Shown here: one piece after another, positions 8,296 through 17,896 of the stretch | Position numbering within the stretch: the first letter of the stretch is position 1 | Layout of the letters: each line of letters opens with the position of its first letter | Assembly: GCF_021646685.1 (NCBI RefSeq) | Contig: NZ_JAKJHW010000001.1 | Span: forward strand, 434,001 to 498,000 | Length of the DNA stretch: 64,000 nt | Origin: Pseudalkalibacillus salsuginis | GTDB taxonomy: Bacteria; Bacillota; Bacilli; Bacillales; Fictibacillaceae | Direction: 5' to 3' | Notes under the pieces: generated by a model | Database searches by the model: none | The model's input: only the letters and a program-made list of their open reading frames with translations | Told to the model about the DNA's origin: nothing | Position numbers and translations under genes: made by a program

Positions 8296-10077
8296 TCATT
8301 TCGTCAATTTCAAGAACTCATCTACATCGTCAACTGCAAGTTGGATTGCATTTTTCCAGAAGTTCGGTTTAGTAAGATCCTCACCTAGATGTTTCTCAGC
8401 TAAATCCTCGACTGACATTGTCCCTGTATCTTGAAGCAGGGCGATGTACTTCTCTTCAAATGCTGCTCCCTGTTCTCTTGCAATCGCATAAATTCCTGCA
8501 CTGAACATATATCCGAAGGTATACGGGAAATTGTAGAACGGTACATCTGTTATATAGAAATGCAGCTTGGAAGCCCAGAAATATGGGTGATATTCACCTA
8601 AAGCATCGCAATAAGCTTCTCTTTGTGCTTCTTCCATTAATTCTTTCAATCTAGTAACTGAGACGAGTCCCTTTTCTCTTTCGCTGTAAAAACGTGTCTC
8701 AAAAAGGTAACGAGCGTGTATGTTCATGAAGAATGCAACGGAACGCTGGATCTTATCCTCAAGGAGAACGATCCGCTCTTCTTCTGTCTTTGCTGCTTCG
8801 ACAGCCGCATCTGAAACGAGCATCTCTGCATACGTAGAAGCTGTTTCTGCCACATTCATCGCATAATTTTGGTTTAAGTATGGGAGCTCATCCATGATAT
8901 GTTGGTGATATGCATGGCCAAGCTCGTGAGCGAGTGTTGAAACATTGCTTGCATTACCGGAAAATGTCATGAAAATTCTTGTTTCTTTCGCATTCGGGAA
9001 ACTTGTACAGAATCCACCAGGACGTTTTCCAGCTCGATCTTCAGCCTCAATCCATGCTTTTTCAAAAGCTTGGCGGGAAAACTCACTCATTTTAGGATTG
9101 TAATGATTGAATTGCTCAATAATGAAATTAGCAGCTTCATCATAAGAGACTTTCGTAACTGCTTTTCCTATTGGTGCATCGACATCAGTCCAGCCAAGCT
9201 TTTCCAGGCCAAGCATTTCTGCTTTTCGATCTAAATATTTCACAAAAGTATTTTTATGCTGTTCGATGACCTTCCACATCGTATCCAGCGTCTCTTGACT
9301 CATGCGGTTGATGGTTAAAGGTTCTTTCAATACAGAGTCCCAATTACGATGTTGATACGTGTTCAACCTGAAACCTGCCAGATGATTCAATGCCTCTGAA
9401 CAAAAATCTTCTTGTTCTGCCCAGGCTTTTTCATACGCTTCAAACGCACGGTGGCGGGTTTCCGGGTTTTGACTCGATAGTTTGTTATCCAATTGACCGA
9501 CCGAAAGCTCTTCTTTCTTTCCATCTTCTTCAAAGGGTATGCTCATCTTTCCTACAACCAAGTCATAAAGGTTGGACCATGCGTGATAGCCGTCAACCGC
9601 TAAGTCGTTAATGAGTGATTCTTGTTCGAAACTGAGCTTTTCCACCGCATTTTTTCGACGTTCACTCAGGATGTAGCTATATGGATAAAGTTCATCGTAT
9701 TGGAGTAGCGTTTTCAACTCATTATCGGTTACTTCAGTCAGCTTGACATCAAATTGTGTCCATAGTGAATGATATTTTGCCCCGATTTGGTCGAGCTTAC
9801 CTCTTATTGCAACTGCCTCTTTATCCTTCACATCCTGTGCCACCAGACAACCGACATATGCACTGCTTTCGTGGAGGCGAGACGACAATAGACTCATCTC
9901 TTCTACCACTTTTGCAAGATCCTGATGATTTTGCGGATTACATTCATCGATTATGTTCTTTGCTTCTACGATCTGTACTTCGATCGATTGTATGTATGCC
10001 TTTAACTCCTGGGAAGCACTACCACCTGGAAAAATATTATCCAAATTCCACTTCTGAGGTAATTGTGTTAATTTCAT
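8296..10077 (-). CDS. pepF: Oligoendopeptidase F family metallopeptidase (M3B)
   Basis: This cytoplasmic zinc oligopeptidase of about 593 residues has the HELGHAYHQH active site (HExxH) near residue 385 and the usual M3 C-terminal segment (YCDALGEYHPYFWASKLH). Of two in-frame ATGs I prefer the one at 10077, six bases after AGGAGG. The ATG at 10083 directly abuts that ribosome site. Substrates are probably oligopeptides of about 7-17 residues, as known for PepF. It stands alone. Confidence 0.92.
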   Translation of the reverse strand: MKLTQLPQKWNLDNIFPGGSASQELKAYIQSIEVQIVEAKNIIDECNPQNHQDLAKVVEEMSLLSSRLHESSAYVGCLVAQDVKDKEAVAIRGKLDQIGAKYHSLWTQFDVKLTEVTDNELKTLLQYDELYPYSYILSERRKNAVEKLSFEQESLINDLAVDGYHAWSNLYDLVVGKMSIPFEEDGKKEELSVGQLDNKLSSQNPETRHRAFEAYEKAWAEQEDFCSEALNHLAGFRLNTYQHRNWDSVLKEPLTINRMSQETLDTMWKVIEQHKNTFVKYLDRKAEMLGLEKLGWTDVDAPIGKAVTKVSYDEAANFIIEQFNHYNPKMSEFSRQAFEKAWIEAEDRAGKRPGGFCTSFPNAKETRIFMTFSGNASNVSTLAHELGHAYHQHIMDELPYLNQNYAMNVAETASTYAEMLVSDAAVEAAKTEEERIVLLEDKIQRSVAFFMNIHARYLFETRFYSEREKGLVSVTRLKELMEEAQREAYCDALGEYHPYFWASKLHFYITDVPFYNFPYTFGYMFSAGIYAIAREQGAAFEEKYIALLQDTGTMSVEDLAEKHLGEDLTKPNFWKNAIQLAVDDVDEFLKLTK

Positions 10078-10194
10078 TGACATCCTCCTAAAAAAATATG
10101 TAGTACCTTTTTATTATAAAGAAAATTCATAAATTTAAAAAGAGAATACATTCGACATGAAGTTCCCTATTTATATCGATATCCAAAATATTAC

Positions 10195-10330
10195 AAGAAA
10201 AGCGCTGACGCCCTGATCAGCAACGAAGGTCACTGGAAGTCCGGCGAGAAGGCTATCGCCGCCACAGGAGGTCTGAAGTTAGCCAAGTGGTTGGGCGGTG
10301 GAGCTAGACATTTCTTCATCGCAACCAAAA
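10195..10330 (+). repeat. Interspersed hairpin repeat, copy 1
   Basis: This is a copy of an element also present at 27001-27190, twice at 46341-46590, and in diverged, inverted form at 51940-52100. The shared backbone runs from GCCCTGATCA through GAAGGTCACTGGAAGTCC and CAGGAGG to GTGGTTGGGC and GAGCTAGAC, then a tail TTCATCGCAACC. The 5' and 3' parts are partly complementary. No reading frame is conserved among copies. Confidence 0.85.
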
Positions 10331-10360
10331 TTTTTTATACCTTTTTATTCTTTTAAAAAA

Positions 10361-10386
10361 CAGACACTTGAGGTGTCTGCTTTTTA
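10361..10386. terminator. Terminator of the 23-residue peptide gene
   Basis: Stem CAGACAC/GTGTCTG with a five-base loop has T-runs on both strands. It lies just beyond the stop codon of the minus-strand small gene. Confidence 0.7.
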
Positions 10387-10455
10387 ATCATAGGCACAAG
10401 CGTACATGAAGTAGACGAGCATTAATATCATAGTTATATTGAATATGATTTCCAT
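10384..10455 (-). CDS. Very small hydrophobic peptide (23 aa), function unknown
   Basis: On the minus strand, an ATG with GAGGGG six bases upstream opens a 23-codon frame. The product starts MEIIFNIT, has a single hydrophobic stretch ILMLVYFMYACAY and ends in Asp. A hairpin terminator follows immediately and an A+T-rich promoter-like stretch precedes. A ribosome site, membrane segment and terminator in that order support a real gene. I do not recognise the family. Confidence 0.5.
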   Translation of the reverse strand: MEIIFNITMILMLVYFMYACAYD

Positions 10456-10586
10456 ATTGCACCCCTCTTCTATTATTATACTGTATATTTCCACAATTCA
10501 CCGCTGATTAACCTTCTTTTACCCTTTATAAATTAAATTTTTCATTATAATCTTCTGAGTATGGAAGCGAAAAAGATGGTACGAAG

Positions 10587-11165
10587 TTACATCCTAAGTT
10601 TTGCCTTTAAAATATCATACAGTTCTTGATATGTATGAACATAGTAATCCATACCCTCAATCAAGTCATTTTGGAAGCTGCAAGTCGCAATTCCTAGTTC
10701 CTTAGCTGGAATCAAATCCAATTCACGGTCACCTACAACCACATCGATAGAATACTCTTTCAAAATGTGTTTATAAGCTGATGGATCCGGCTTCCTCGGA
10801 AATTCATCTTCATAGCCGATTATTTTTGTGAACTGCCCTTTCAAGCCGTGATGATCCAATACATCCGTAACGACTTTTCTCGAGTTATGCGTCACAATGA
10901 AATTTTGGTCGGCAAGTTCGAGTACTTTCTCCAAATCTTCAAAGGGAATGAATTCTGAAGGTTCCAGTTCATCCTCCAGGTACCGAAACTTTTCTTTCAA
11001 CTCTTCTGAAAAACCGTAATATTCAAATGCATGTGTAAAGGAAATTTTCAAATGTCTGAAGATCTCTTCCTCAGTGGCATCATCCTGTAGCACTTCCTTA
11101 AACAATTTTACAAATAGTCGATAACTATCTACAAGGGTCCCGTCAAAATCCCAAAGAATATTCAT
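10587..11165 (-). CDS. HAD-superfamily hydrolase (phosphoglycolate phosphatase/beta-phosphoglucomutase-like)
   Basis: This 192-residue HAD-IA protein has the nucleophile DFDGTLVDS at residue 6, a helical cap, FIVTHNSRK as motif II, and GYEDEFPRKPDPSAY plus VVGDRELD as motifs III/IV. AGGAGG precedes the ATG. The substrate is not evident. Neighbours give no pathway context. Confidence 0.85.
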   Translation of the reverse strand: MNILWDFDGTLVDSYRLFVKLFKEVLQDDATEEEIFRHLKISFTHAFEYYGFSEELKEKFRYLEDELEPSEFIPFEDLEKVLELADQNFIVTHNSRKVVTDVLDHHGLKGQFTKIIGYEDEFPRKPDPSAYKHILKEYSIDVVVGDRELDLIPAKELGIATCSFQNDLIEGMDYYVHTYQELYDILKAKLRM

Positions 11166-11574
11166 GTATTCCTCCTTTTCCCTCTATTCTGTATATACTT
11201 ACGTCTGACCATTCAAGTAGTTCCATATATACGGGGATTAGTCCTATTTACACTGAACCAAATGTTACTTTCATCCTTAATATTCAATTTAGTGTGAATT
11301 ATCAAACTATTACATTGACCTTGCAACCTAATCTTTGATAGGTTATTAATATCTTCAAATACCAATACCGAAATAACTGTTCGTCTAACCGACTCTACTG
11401 GTGCAAAGTAGGGCACCCGTTAGATGTAAAAGCCAGTTATATGTACTGGGGGTAAGTATGTCAAATTTACCTGTGCTGTCCATATTCCTGGCTTTTTCAC
11501 ATATTGGCTGCATCAAAAAAATCAGGAGACACGTATGCTTTGAGCTTATACAACGGATAAAGCATACAGTTCAA

Positions 11575-11682
11575 TTTGGAGAACATGCCATAGGGATCAT
11601 CAAACCGCTGGCAAAAGCGGATCTCATGGTCATTTCGGATCACCCGTTAAAAGTGGATGTAGAAAAGTTTAACAGATATTAA
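11575..11682 (+). pseudogene. Possible C-terminal remnant of an amidohydrolase
   Basis: The frame encodes GEHAIGIIKPLAKADLMVIS followed by DHPLKVD. This recalls the GSIEPGKLADLVVL-DPLTVD ending of amidohydrolase-3 enzymes. Upstream the frame loses any family resemblance and has no ribosome site. I read it as a decayed fragment, but the match is short and made by eye. The rest of 11166-11760 shows nothing I can support. Confidence 0.3.
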
Positions 11683-11760
11683 AGTTAAAAGGACATACTT
11701 GGAAGGAAGATTGATTTATAGTGACTCTACCATTTTTGAAACCATGAAAGGATGAATGTG

Positions 11761-13206
11761 ATGTTTAGTGAACAGCAACAGTTGATTTTAATCTCAATCG
11801 TAGTGGTTTACTTCCTATTCCTATTCGGTTTATCCCTCTATGTTAATCGAAAAATCAAGACATATGATGATTACAATGTAGCGAGCCGATCAGTCTCCCT
11901 GCTCCCCCTTATCCTTACTTTTACTGGAACAGCGATCGGTGGATCGATTTTACTCGGGTATATGACGAATGGTTATCTGTTCGGAATGGGCCAGCAGTGG
12001 TTGGCAATCGGATTCACTTTGACATCCATCGTGTTGGCAATCTTTTTGTTGAAACGGATTCGTATACTTGGTGAAAAATACAACATGGTCACGCTTGGTG
12101 ACTTCACAGCCCTGCGTTATGGAGAAGGAGCAAGAGTACCGACTGTGATCTGCATTTTGGTTGCTTATTGTGCGATAACAGGGATGCAATTCGTAGCCAT
12201 CGCGACCATTCTTAATTTGACGCTTGGGATGAGCATGACAGTCGGAATCCTCATCAGCTGGGTCCTTTTAACTTTAAAAACATACTTCGGAGGACTTAAG
12301 TCGGTCATCTGGCAGGATGTAATCCATGGGACTATACAGACGATCGGAGTGTTCATCCTTTTTGCGGTCATTTTGTATACAGTCGGTGACTGGGGGGCTG
12401 TTGCTGACACCGCGAGGAATACAGAAAACGGAAACATGCTGAGCATCTTTAATATTTCCACATCAGACTTCTTGATCTATATGCTGACAATCGGAGCCTA
12501 TCAATTCGTCAGACAAGATCTTTGGCAACGTTTCTGGGCAGCCAAGGATATCAAGACAGCTAAATCCGGATATTGGGCAGCAATCATTCTAGGATTCTTG
12601 ACGGCTGCGATCGTCGTGGCAATTGGCGTTTTCACTAAATTCGGCTTGAATATGACAAACATAGATCCAGCTTTGATTTATTATGAAGTCATTGGGGCTG
12701 TATTGCCTTTTACAATGGTCATCGTCATGCTGATCGCCTTGTTGGCTACTGTCATATCCTGTGCAGACTCGTTTTTCATAGCAGCCTCCTCCTCAATCGT
12801 CAATGACATCGTCAAACCAAGAATGGGTGGAATCGATAATAAAAGAATGCTCCATTTCAGCCGTTTATCTGTTGCCGTCGTATCAGTCATAGCCCTTCTT
12901 TTAGCCCTCTATATCCCACAATTAGTCACTCTGTGGATAACAGGTTCGGCGATGCTTGTCTCAGGACTTCTCGCACCTGTGTTGTTTGGACTGTTTTGGA
13001 AACGGACAACCAAAAGTGCTGGGATCATAGCGATGTGGTCCGGGTTGGTCGTTGCTGTCATTTGGCAAATAGCAGGACATCCTTTCGGGCTTCATCCAGT
13101 CTTCATCGGGCTCCCCGTATCGATTGTGACCATCTTGTCAATAACACTGCTATCACCGCAAGAAAGTGAACATACCCTATATGAAGATTTGAAGGAAATC
13201 GTTTGA
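11761..13206 (+). CDS. Sodium:solute symporter (SSS family)
   Basis: This protein of about 481 residues has roughly 13 membrane helices. It has the SSS family hallmark near helix 2 (TGTAIGGSILLGY), GLKSVIWQDVIHG, a QDLWQRFWAAKD loop, and the Na+-site-like segment CADSFFIAASSSIVNDI. I prefer the ATG at 11761, eight bases after AAAGGA. An ATG at 11752 overlaps that site. The substrate cannot be read from sequence. It is monocistronic and convergent with the next gene. Confidence 0.9.
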   Translation: MFSEQQQLILISIVVVYFLFLFGLSLYVNRKIKTYDDYNVASRSVSLLPLILTFTGTAIGGSILLGYMTNGYLFGMGQQWLAIGFTLTSIVLAIFLLKRIRILGEKYNMVTLGDFTALRYGEGARVPTVICILVAYCAITGMQFVAIATILNLTLGMSMTVGILISWVLLTLKTYFGGLKSVIWQDVIHGTIQTIGVFILFAVILYTVGDWGAVADTARNTENGNMLSIFNISTSDFLIYMLTIGAYQFVRQDLWQRFWAAKDIKTAKSGYWAAIILGFLTAAIVVAIGVFTKFGLNMTNIDPALIYYEVIGAVLPFTMVIVMLIALLATVISCADSFFIAASSSIVNDIVKPRMGGIDNKRMLHFSRLSVAVVSVIALLLALYIPQLVTLWITGSAMLVSGLLAPVLFGLFWKRTTKSAGIIAMWSGLVVAVIWQIAGHPFGLHPVFIGLPVSIVTILSITLLSPQESEHTLYEDLKEIV

Positions 13207-13292
13207 AAACCGATAATCAAATCCAGGCAAGGATACCTATGGCAGAGCCTATCTTATCCGATTAGATAGTTTATTTGAAAGAACTGGATGTA

Positions 13293-13330
13293 AGAATGGG
13301 TGGACCAAACCGGTCAACCCATTCTCTTTT
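13293..13330. terminator. Terminator between the SSS symporter and AI-2E genes
   Basis: AGAATGGGT/ACCCATTCT stem with an inner GACC/GGTC pairing, followed by CTTTT on the plus strand. Confidence 0.75.
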
Positions 13331-14415
13331 CATGAAGCATTTCCATACAATTTGATGAGCCTTTTCGTATGGATGACGATCACTTTCCCAACAGCATAAG
13401 TAGGGATTGCCAGGATTAATCCCAGCACACCGCCTATTGCGCTGGCTACAAGTAACAGCAATATAACCGTCAATGGGTGAACATCCAAGCGCCTACCCAT
13501 CACTTGCGGAGAAACCAAATTGCTTTCGATTTGCTGGATGACAATGACTCCAAGAATGACGTACAAGGCGGTCATCGGTGAATGGATCAATCCGACGATG
13601 ACACCAGGTGCCGTCCCGATTATTGGGCCTACGAAAGGTACGACATTCAATACGAGAGCTATCAAGGCGAGGATCAACGCATAGTCCAGTCCGATGATGA
13701 GGTACCAAATATATACGAATGTTCCAATAAACAAACTGACGATCAACTGTCCTTGGATGAATCCGCTCAATGCTTCATCCATATCTCTTAATATCGTCAT
13801 TCCTTCATCGCGGTGTTTTACTGGTAAAAACCTAAGGATAGAATCTGGAAGCCTGTCTCCATCTTTAAGCATGTAGAAAAGAATGAACGGCAGCAGGATG
13901 AGAACGATGATGATGTTCGTCAGGATACTTAAGAATGAAATAATATAACTGCTTACAGTGGATGAGATATTACCGATTGATCCCGATAAGCGTTCAGGCA
14001 GATTCCCTTCTTTCATCATTTCACTGCTAAGAAGTCGTGAAACGGCAGGGTTTTCCTTCCACTCCTCCATAGTCTTTTTAAAATCTTCGGCTAACTCGGG
14101 CGCACCGTTCACCAAACCTTTCACCTGTTCCTGTAAAATTGGACCGACTGACAAGGAGATTCCTGTGACAATCCCTGCAAATAACAGATATACGATCAAA
14201 ATGGCCAACACTTTAGGTAACTTTAATTTTTGGATCCATTTGACCACCGGCCTGAACAAATAGAAAAACACACCCGACACGACGATTGGAAAGAATAAAG
14301 TGGTGATCAGGATTCCAATCGGCTTAAATAAAAAAGATATTTCCGTCCCGATCCAAACGATGATAAATAATAATAATACCCAAATGAGTGCACGAAATAA
14401 TTTTGACTGTAACAC
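13330..14415 (-). CDS. AI-2E family transporter (YtvI/PerM-like)
   Basis: This 361-residue protein has about seven to eight membrane helices. The family C-terminal segments NVVPFVGPIIGTAPG and QQIESNLVSPQVMGRRLDVHP are clear. The start is a GTG with GAGGAGG upstream. The family includes exporters of AI-2 and antiporters, and the substrate is unknown here. A second family member (YrrI) lies at 50697-51776. Confidence 0.88.
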   Translation of the reverse strand: MLQSKLFRALIWVLLLFIIVWIGTEISFLFKPIGILITTLFFPIVVSGVFFYLFRPVVKWIQKLKLPKVLAILIVYLLFAGIVTGISLSVGPILQEQVKGLVNGAPELAEDFKKTMEEWKENPAVSRLLSSEMMKEGNLPERLSGSIGNISSTVSSYIISFLSILTNIIIVLILLPFILFYMLKDGDRLPDSILRFLPVKHRDEGMTILRDMDEALSGFIQGQLIVSLFIGTFVYIWYLIIGLDYALILALIALVLNVVPFVGPIIGTAPGVIVGLIHSPMTALYVILGVIVIQQIESNLVSPQVMGRRLDVHPLTVILLLLVASAIGGVLGLILAIPTYAVGKVIVIHTKRLIKLYGNAS

Positions 14416-14580
14416 GTCTAACCTCCTCTCTGTTCTTCAGTCAATACCCTTTCAGAAACGTTATCTAACTTTTTAACGCAAAAAAACTTCTGATGTGATC
14501 CCTTTATAAGTCATTTACATTTAACAGACTACTGGATAAAATGAAAATTACTTTCCTTTTCAAGATATGGAGGGAACTCG

Positions 14581-15933
14581 ATGGTTAAAGAGATTATAGA
14601 AGGAAAAAGTGTAGAAGAATGGATTGAAGGCTATCCATTATTAAAACGAATCATGGATACAGAGGAAACATTATGGATCAATCAGAAGGTTACTACGGAA
14701 TACGAAGATACTTCATTAACAGGGCAGGATATTTCCGATGCATCAGAAAGGTTACAGCGATTTGCACCATATTTTGAGGTCGCCTTCAATGAAACTGTAA
14801 AGACAAATGGTATAATCGAATCTCCGCTGGTTGAAATCAAGAATATGAAAACCTGTATGGAAAAAGACTATGGGATCGATCTGAAAACCATGCTCCTATT
14901 GAAGTGTGATAGCCACTTGCCCATTTCAGGTTCGATAAAGGCAAGAGGCGGGATTTATGCAGTAGTAAAATATGCCGAAGAGCTGGCAGTCAAGCACAAT
15001 CTTCTGTCATATTCTGATTCTTATACGGTATTAGACGATCCAGCTTTCAAACAGTTTTTTTCCCAATTTTCGATAGCAGTTGGTTCAACCGGTAATTTAG
15101 GTTTGAGTGTAGGAATCATCAGTGCCCGTTTAGGTTTTAAAGTAACTGTCCATATGTCTGCAGATGCAAAACAATGGAAAAAGGAACTACTGCAGAGCAA
15201 GGGGGTCAGGGTGATCGAATATCAATCCGACTACAGTAAAGCGGTGGAAGAAGGACGGAAACAGGCATCCTCTGATCCAACTTGTTATTTTATCGATGAT
15301 GAGAATTCAAAAGATCTCTTTTTAGGATATTCCGTAGCCGCTTCCAGGTTGAAGCAGCAGCTTGAGGAAATGAGAATCGTTGTCGATACAGAACATCCGT
15401 TATTTGTTTATCTGCCATGTGGCGTTGGCGGTGGGCCTGGAGGGATAACTTTCGGCTTAAAAAAGGAATTCGGTGGACATGTTCATTGCTTTTTTGCGGA
15501 GCCGACACATTCCCCATGTTTCTTGATTGGTCAAATGACAGGATTACAGGATCAATTTTCGGTACAGGATTTCGGTATTGATAATCGAACTGATGCGGAT
15601 GGATTGGCAGTCGGCAGACCGTCAAGCTTTGTAGGGAAAGAGATGGGGCATTTGCTCAGCGGATGCTTTACTGTCCAGGATCAACGACTTTACACATTCC
15701 TCTCTGAACTTGCTGATCGAGAACAACTTTATCTGGAACCATCTGCTCTTGCTGGCTTTTTTGGACCAATCCAGCTTCTAAGCCATCATGAAGGTCAAAA
15801 CTATCTTATAAAGCACAACATGCAGGGAAAAATGAATAATGCAACACACCTTATTTGGGGGACGGGCGGTAACATGGTACCAGAAGAAGTGATGGAGGAA
15901 TACTATCAAAAAGGGAAAAAATCCATTCGCTGA
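14581..15933 (+). CDS. dsdA: D-serine ammonia-lyase (D-serine dehydratase)
   Basis: This 450-residue PLP enzyme converts D-serine to pyruvate and ammonia. The PLP-lysine motif is in [13 protein letters not shown] (about residue 121), the phosphate-binding loop is [12 protein letters not shown], and a glycine-rich CGVGGGPGG follows. Length agrees with E. coli DsdA (about 442). GGAGGGA precedes the ATG. It is monocistronic with a strong terminator, and convergent with the C-terminal half of sigK. Confidence 0.95.
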   Translation: MVKEIIEGKSVEEWIEGYPLLKRIMDTEETLWINQKVTTEYEDTSLTGQDISDASERLQRFAPYFEVAFNETVKTNGIIESPLVEIKNMKTCMEKDYGIDLKTMLLLKCDSHLPISGSIKARGGIYAVVKYAEELAVKHNLLSYSDSYTVLDDPAFKQFFSQFSIAVGSTGNLGLSVGIISARLGFKVTVHMSADAKQWKKELLQSKGVRVIEYQSDYSKAVEEGRKQASSDPTCYFIDDENSKDLFLGYSVAASRLKQQLEEMRIVVDTEHPLFVYLPCGVGGGPGGITFGLKKEFGGHVHCFFAEPTHSPCFLIGQMTGLQDQFSVQDFGIDNRTDADGLAVGRPSSFVGKEMGHLLSGCFTVQDQRLYTFLSELADREQLYLEPSALAGFFGPIQLLSHHEGQNYLIKHNMQGKMNNATHLIWGTGGNMVPEEVMEEYYQKGKKSIR

Positions 15934-16015
15934 ATCCCGGGCTTCCTCAAATATAGACATCTGGAAACCGAGTAACTCCATTAATGCGACTGGAAATACC
16001 TGTATAAATTCAAGG

Positions 16016-16053
16016 AGAACAGCCCTGGCACCGTGCCCAGGGCTGTTCTTTTC
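16016..16053. terminator. Terminator between dsdA and the sigK 3' half
   Basis: Perfect 13-base stem AGAACAGCCCTGG/CCAGGGCTGTTCT with TTCTTTTC following. It can serve dsdA and sigK. Confidence 0.92.
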
Positions 16054-16433
16054 TAGCCTTTTTCTTTGTCATTTCTCTGTCTGTAGAATTCATGGAACAA
16101 TTTCATCAGGGCTCGTTTTTCGATCCGAGAGACATAGCTTCTTGAGATTCCCAGGTCTTTTGCAATCTCTCGTTGGGTCCGTTCTTTTTCCATATCGAGT
16201 CCAAAGCGCCCGACGATGACTTCTTTTTCACGCTCATCGAGAATATGGATATGTTCGTAGATCTGCTTCTTTTCCATCTTTAACTGAATCGTATCTACAA
16301 TGTCATCGAGATCGGCTTTCAGGACATCGATAAGGGTGATTTCATTCCCCTCTTTATCTGTTCCGATCGGGTCCTGTAAGGAAACATCCTTCTTCGTTTT
16401 TTTGATTGCCCGCAAATGCATGAGAATTTCCAT
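16053..16433 (-). CDS. spoIIIC: SigK C-terminal half (SpoIIIC-like), separated from its N-terminal half
   Basis: The frame matches residues after about 113 of sigma-[21 protein letters not shown], then region 4 with [15 protein letters not shown] and the helix-turn-helix [20 protein letters not shown]. There is no ribosome site before the nominal ATG at 16433. The sequence homologous to SigK begins at ATT (16427), exactly at the recombination site. The N-half is on the opposite strand at 27412. Joined to it, this part supplies 124 residues of a 237-residue sigma factor. In the present orientation it is silent. Confidence 0.93.
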   Translation of the reverse strand: MEILMHLRAIKKTKKDVSLQDPIGTDKEGNEITLIDVLKADLDDIVDTIQLKMEKKQIYEHIHILDEREKEVIVGRFGLDMEKERTQREIAKDLGISRSYVSRIEKRALMKLFHEFYRQRNDKEKG

Positions 16434-16447
16434 TCTAATGTCATTAC
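16411..16447 (-). other. Left recombination site (sigK C-half side): B-arm plus P-arm
   Basis: Read on the minus strand, the site is the 16-base arm GTAATGACATTAGAAT (16447-16432), then GGAA, then ATTCTCATGCATTTGCGG, which is sigK coding sequence. The P-arm lies inside the segment and the sigK arm outside it. The GA of GGAA (16430-16429) matches the GA at 27748-27749 in the right site and is the likely crossover dinucleotide. Confidence 0.8.
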
Positions 16448-16475
16448 TATAGCGAAATCTTCATGAAATTAACCC

Positions 16476-17870
16476 TTATAAATTGAAATATCTTTTTGTA
16501 TTATTATATGAGATATCCTCAACATACCTTCCTAATAGTGATATGTCTGGGGGAATGGTGCCATTTTCCACCCACTTTCCAAATAAATTGCAGAGAACCC
16601 TTCGAAAATATTCATGTCTAGAAAAAGATAGAAAAGAGCGGGAATCAGTTAACATACCGATAAAATGTTTAATCAGTCCAACATTGGATAGGATGCTCAT
16701 TTGATTTTTCATTCCATCAATATGGTCGTTATACCACCATGCTGTCCCAAATTGCACTTTACCTGGAATACTAGAATCCTGAAAATTCCCAGCTATTGTC
16801 GCCAAGATATAATTATCACGCGGATTCAAACAATAAAGGATGGTTTTTGGCAGTCTATTCTTTATTTCTAAAGAATCTAGAAACTTAGAGAGAGGATCAG
16901 CTAATAATTGATCTCCAATAGAATCAAAACCACTATCCGGACCGATTTGCTTATACATTTTGGTGTTATTATTACGTAGAGGTCCAAGATGAAATTGCAT
17001 CGCCCAGTTCATTTCATAGTATTTTTCCGCGAGAAACTGTAAGGTATACGTTTTAAATTGATGTACCTCTTTTTCGGTAAGAACGCATCCTCTACGACTT
17101 TTTTCATAAATATCAGATACTTCTTTTTCTGAACCCTCTTCATAAAACATTACATTTATCCCATGATCGGAGGCTCGACATCCATGGTCATTAAAATATT
17201 CTATTCTCATAGAAAGAGCCCCTAAGAAACTATGGAATTTATCTACATTGATCCCTGTGACTTCCTCTAATTTAATTAACCAATCATTGAAAGCTTCTGA
17301 TTGTATATCCAAGGCATTATCTGGTCGAAAAGAGGGGGCGACCATAATCGGAAAATCAGATTTTTTAATAGAGGCATGAAATGAGAGATCATCAGTAGGA
17401 TCATCCGTTGTACCGACGAATTCAACCTTGCTTTTTATAAGCAGATTTTGTGCATGCATACTTTCATCTTTTAGTCTCTCATTAGCAGTGTCCCATATCC
17501 TTCTTGCACTTTCTTCATTTAATAGTTCATCTATTTCAAAGTAACGAAGTAATTCCATATGGGTCCAATGATATAACGGATTCCCGATAGTGTTGGGGAC
17601 AGTTTGTGCCCACTTCATAAACTTTTCTTTAGCCGGAGCTTCTCCAGTAATGTATTTTTCTTCAATGCCATTAGCTCGTAAAAGCCTCCATTTGTAATGG
17701 TCACCTTCCAACCAAATTTCTGAAATGTTTTTAAATCTTCTATTACTATTAATTTCACTAGGAGGAAGGTGGTTGTGATAATCTATAATTGGTAGGTCTT
17801 TTGCATATTGATGATATAATTCTCTGGCATAATCATTACTTAAAAGAAAGTCCTCGTTTATAAATGTCAT
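16476..17870 (-). CDS. uxaC: Glucuronate (uronate) isomerase UxaC
   Basis: This 464-residue enzyme interconverts D-glucuronate/D-fructuronate and galacturonate/tagaturonate. It shows the DYHNHLPPSEI metal-binding start (about residue 30), the VEFVGTTDDPTDDL core and the C-terminal LTDSRSFLSFSRHEYFRR segment of the family. It is the last gene of the minus-strand operon dctP-dctQ-dctM-GH31-uxaC, and its stop is about 45 bases from the recombination site. The later uronate pathway genes (uxuA, uxuB, kdgK) are not in the window. Confidence 0.93.
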   Translation of the reverse strand: MTFINEDFLLSNDYARELYHQYAKDLPIIDYHNHLPPSEINSNRRFKNISEIWLEGDHYKWRLLRANGIEEKYITGEAPAKEKFMKWAQTVPNTIGNPLYHWTHMELLRYFEIDELLNEESARRIWDTANERLKDESMHAQNLLIKSKVEFVGTTDDPTDDLSFHASIKKSDFPIMVAPSFRPDNALDIQSEAFNDWLIKLEEVTGINVDKFHSFLGALSMRIEYFNDHGCRASDHGINVMFYEEGSEKEVSDIYEKSRRGCVLTEKEVHQFKTYTLQFLAEKYYEMNWAMQFHLGPLRNNNTKMYKQIGPDSGFDSIGDQLLADPLSKFLDSLEIKNRLPKTILYCLNPRDNYILATIAGNFQDSSIPGKVQFGTAWWYNDHIDGMKNQMSILSNVGLIKHFIGMLTDSRSFLSFSRHEYFRRVLCNLFGKWVENGTIPPDISLLGRYVEDISYNNTKRYFNL

Positions 17871-17896
17871 TTGTTAGTCCCGCCTTTCTAATAAAA

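Noticed and set aside
11213-11416. 67-residue minus-strand frame in the gap before the symporter
   Set aside because: No ribosome site, no domain and no neighbour support.
16433-16476. ATG at 16433 as a genuine start for a free SigK C-half protein
   Set aside because: No ribosome site precedes it. The ATG arises from the P-arm of the recombination site, and homology starts only after it.
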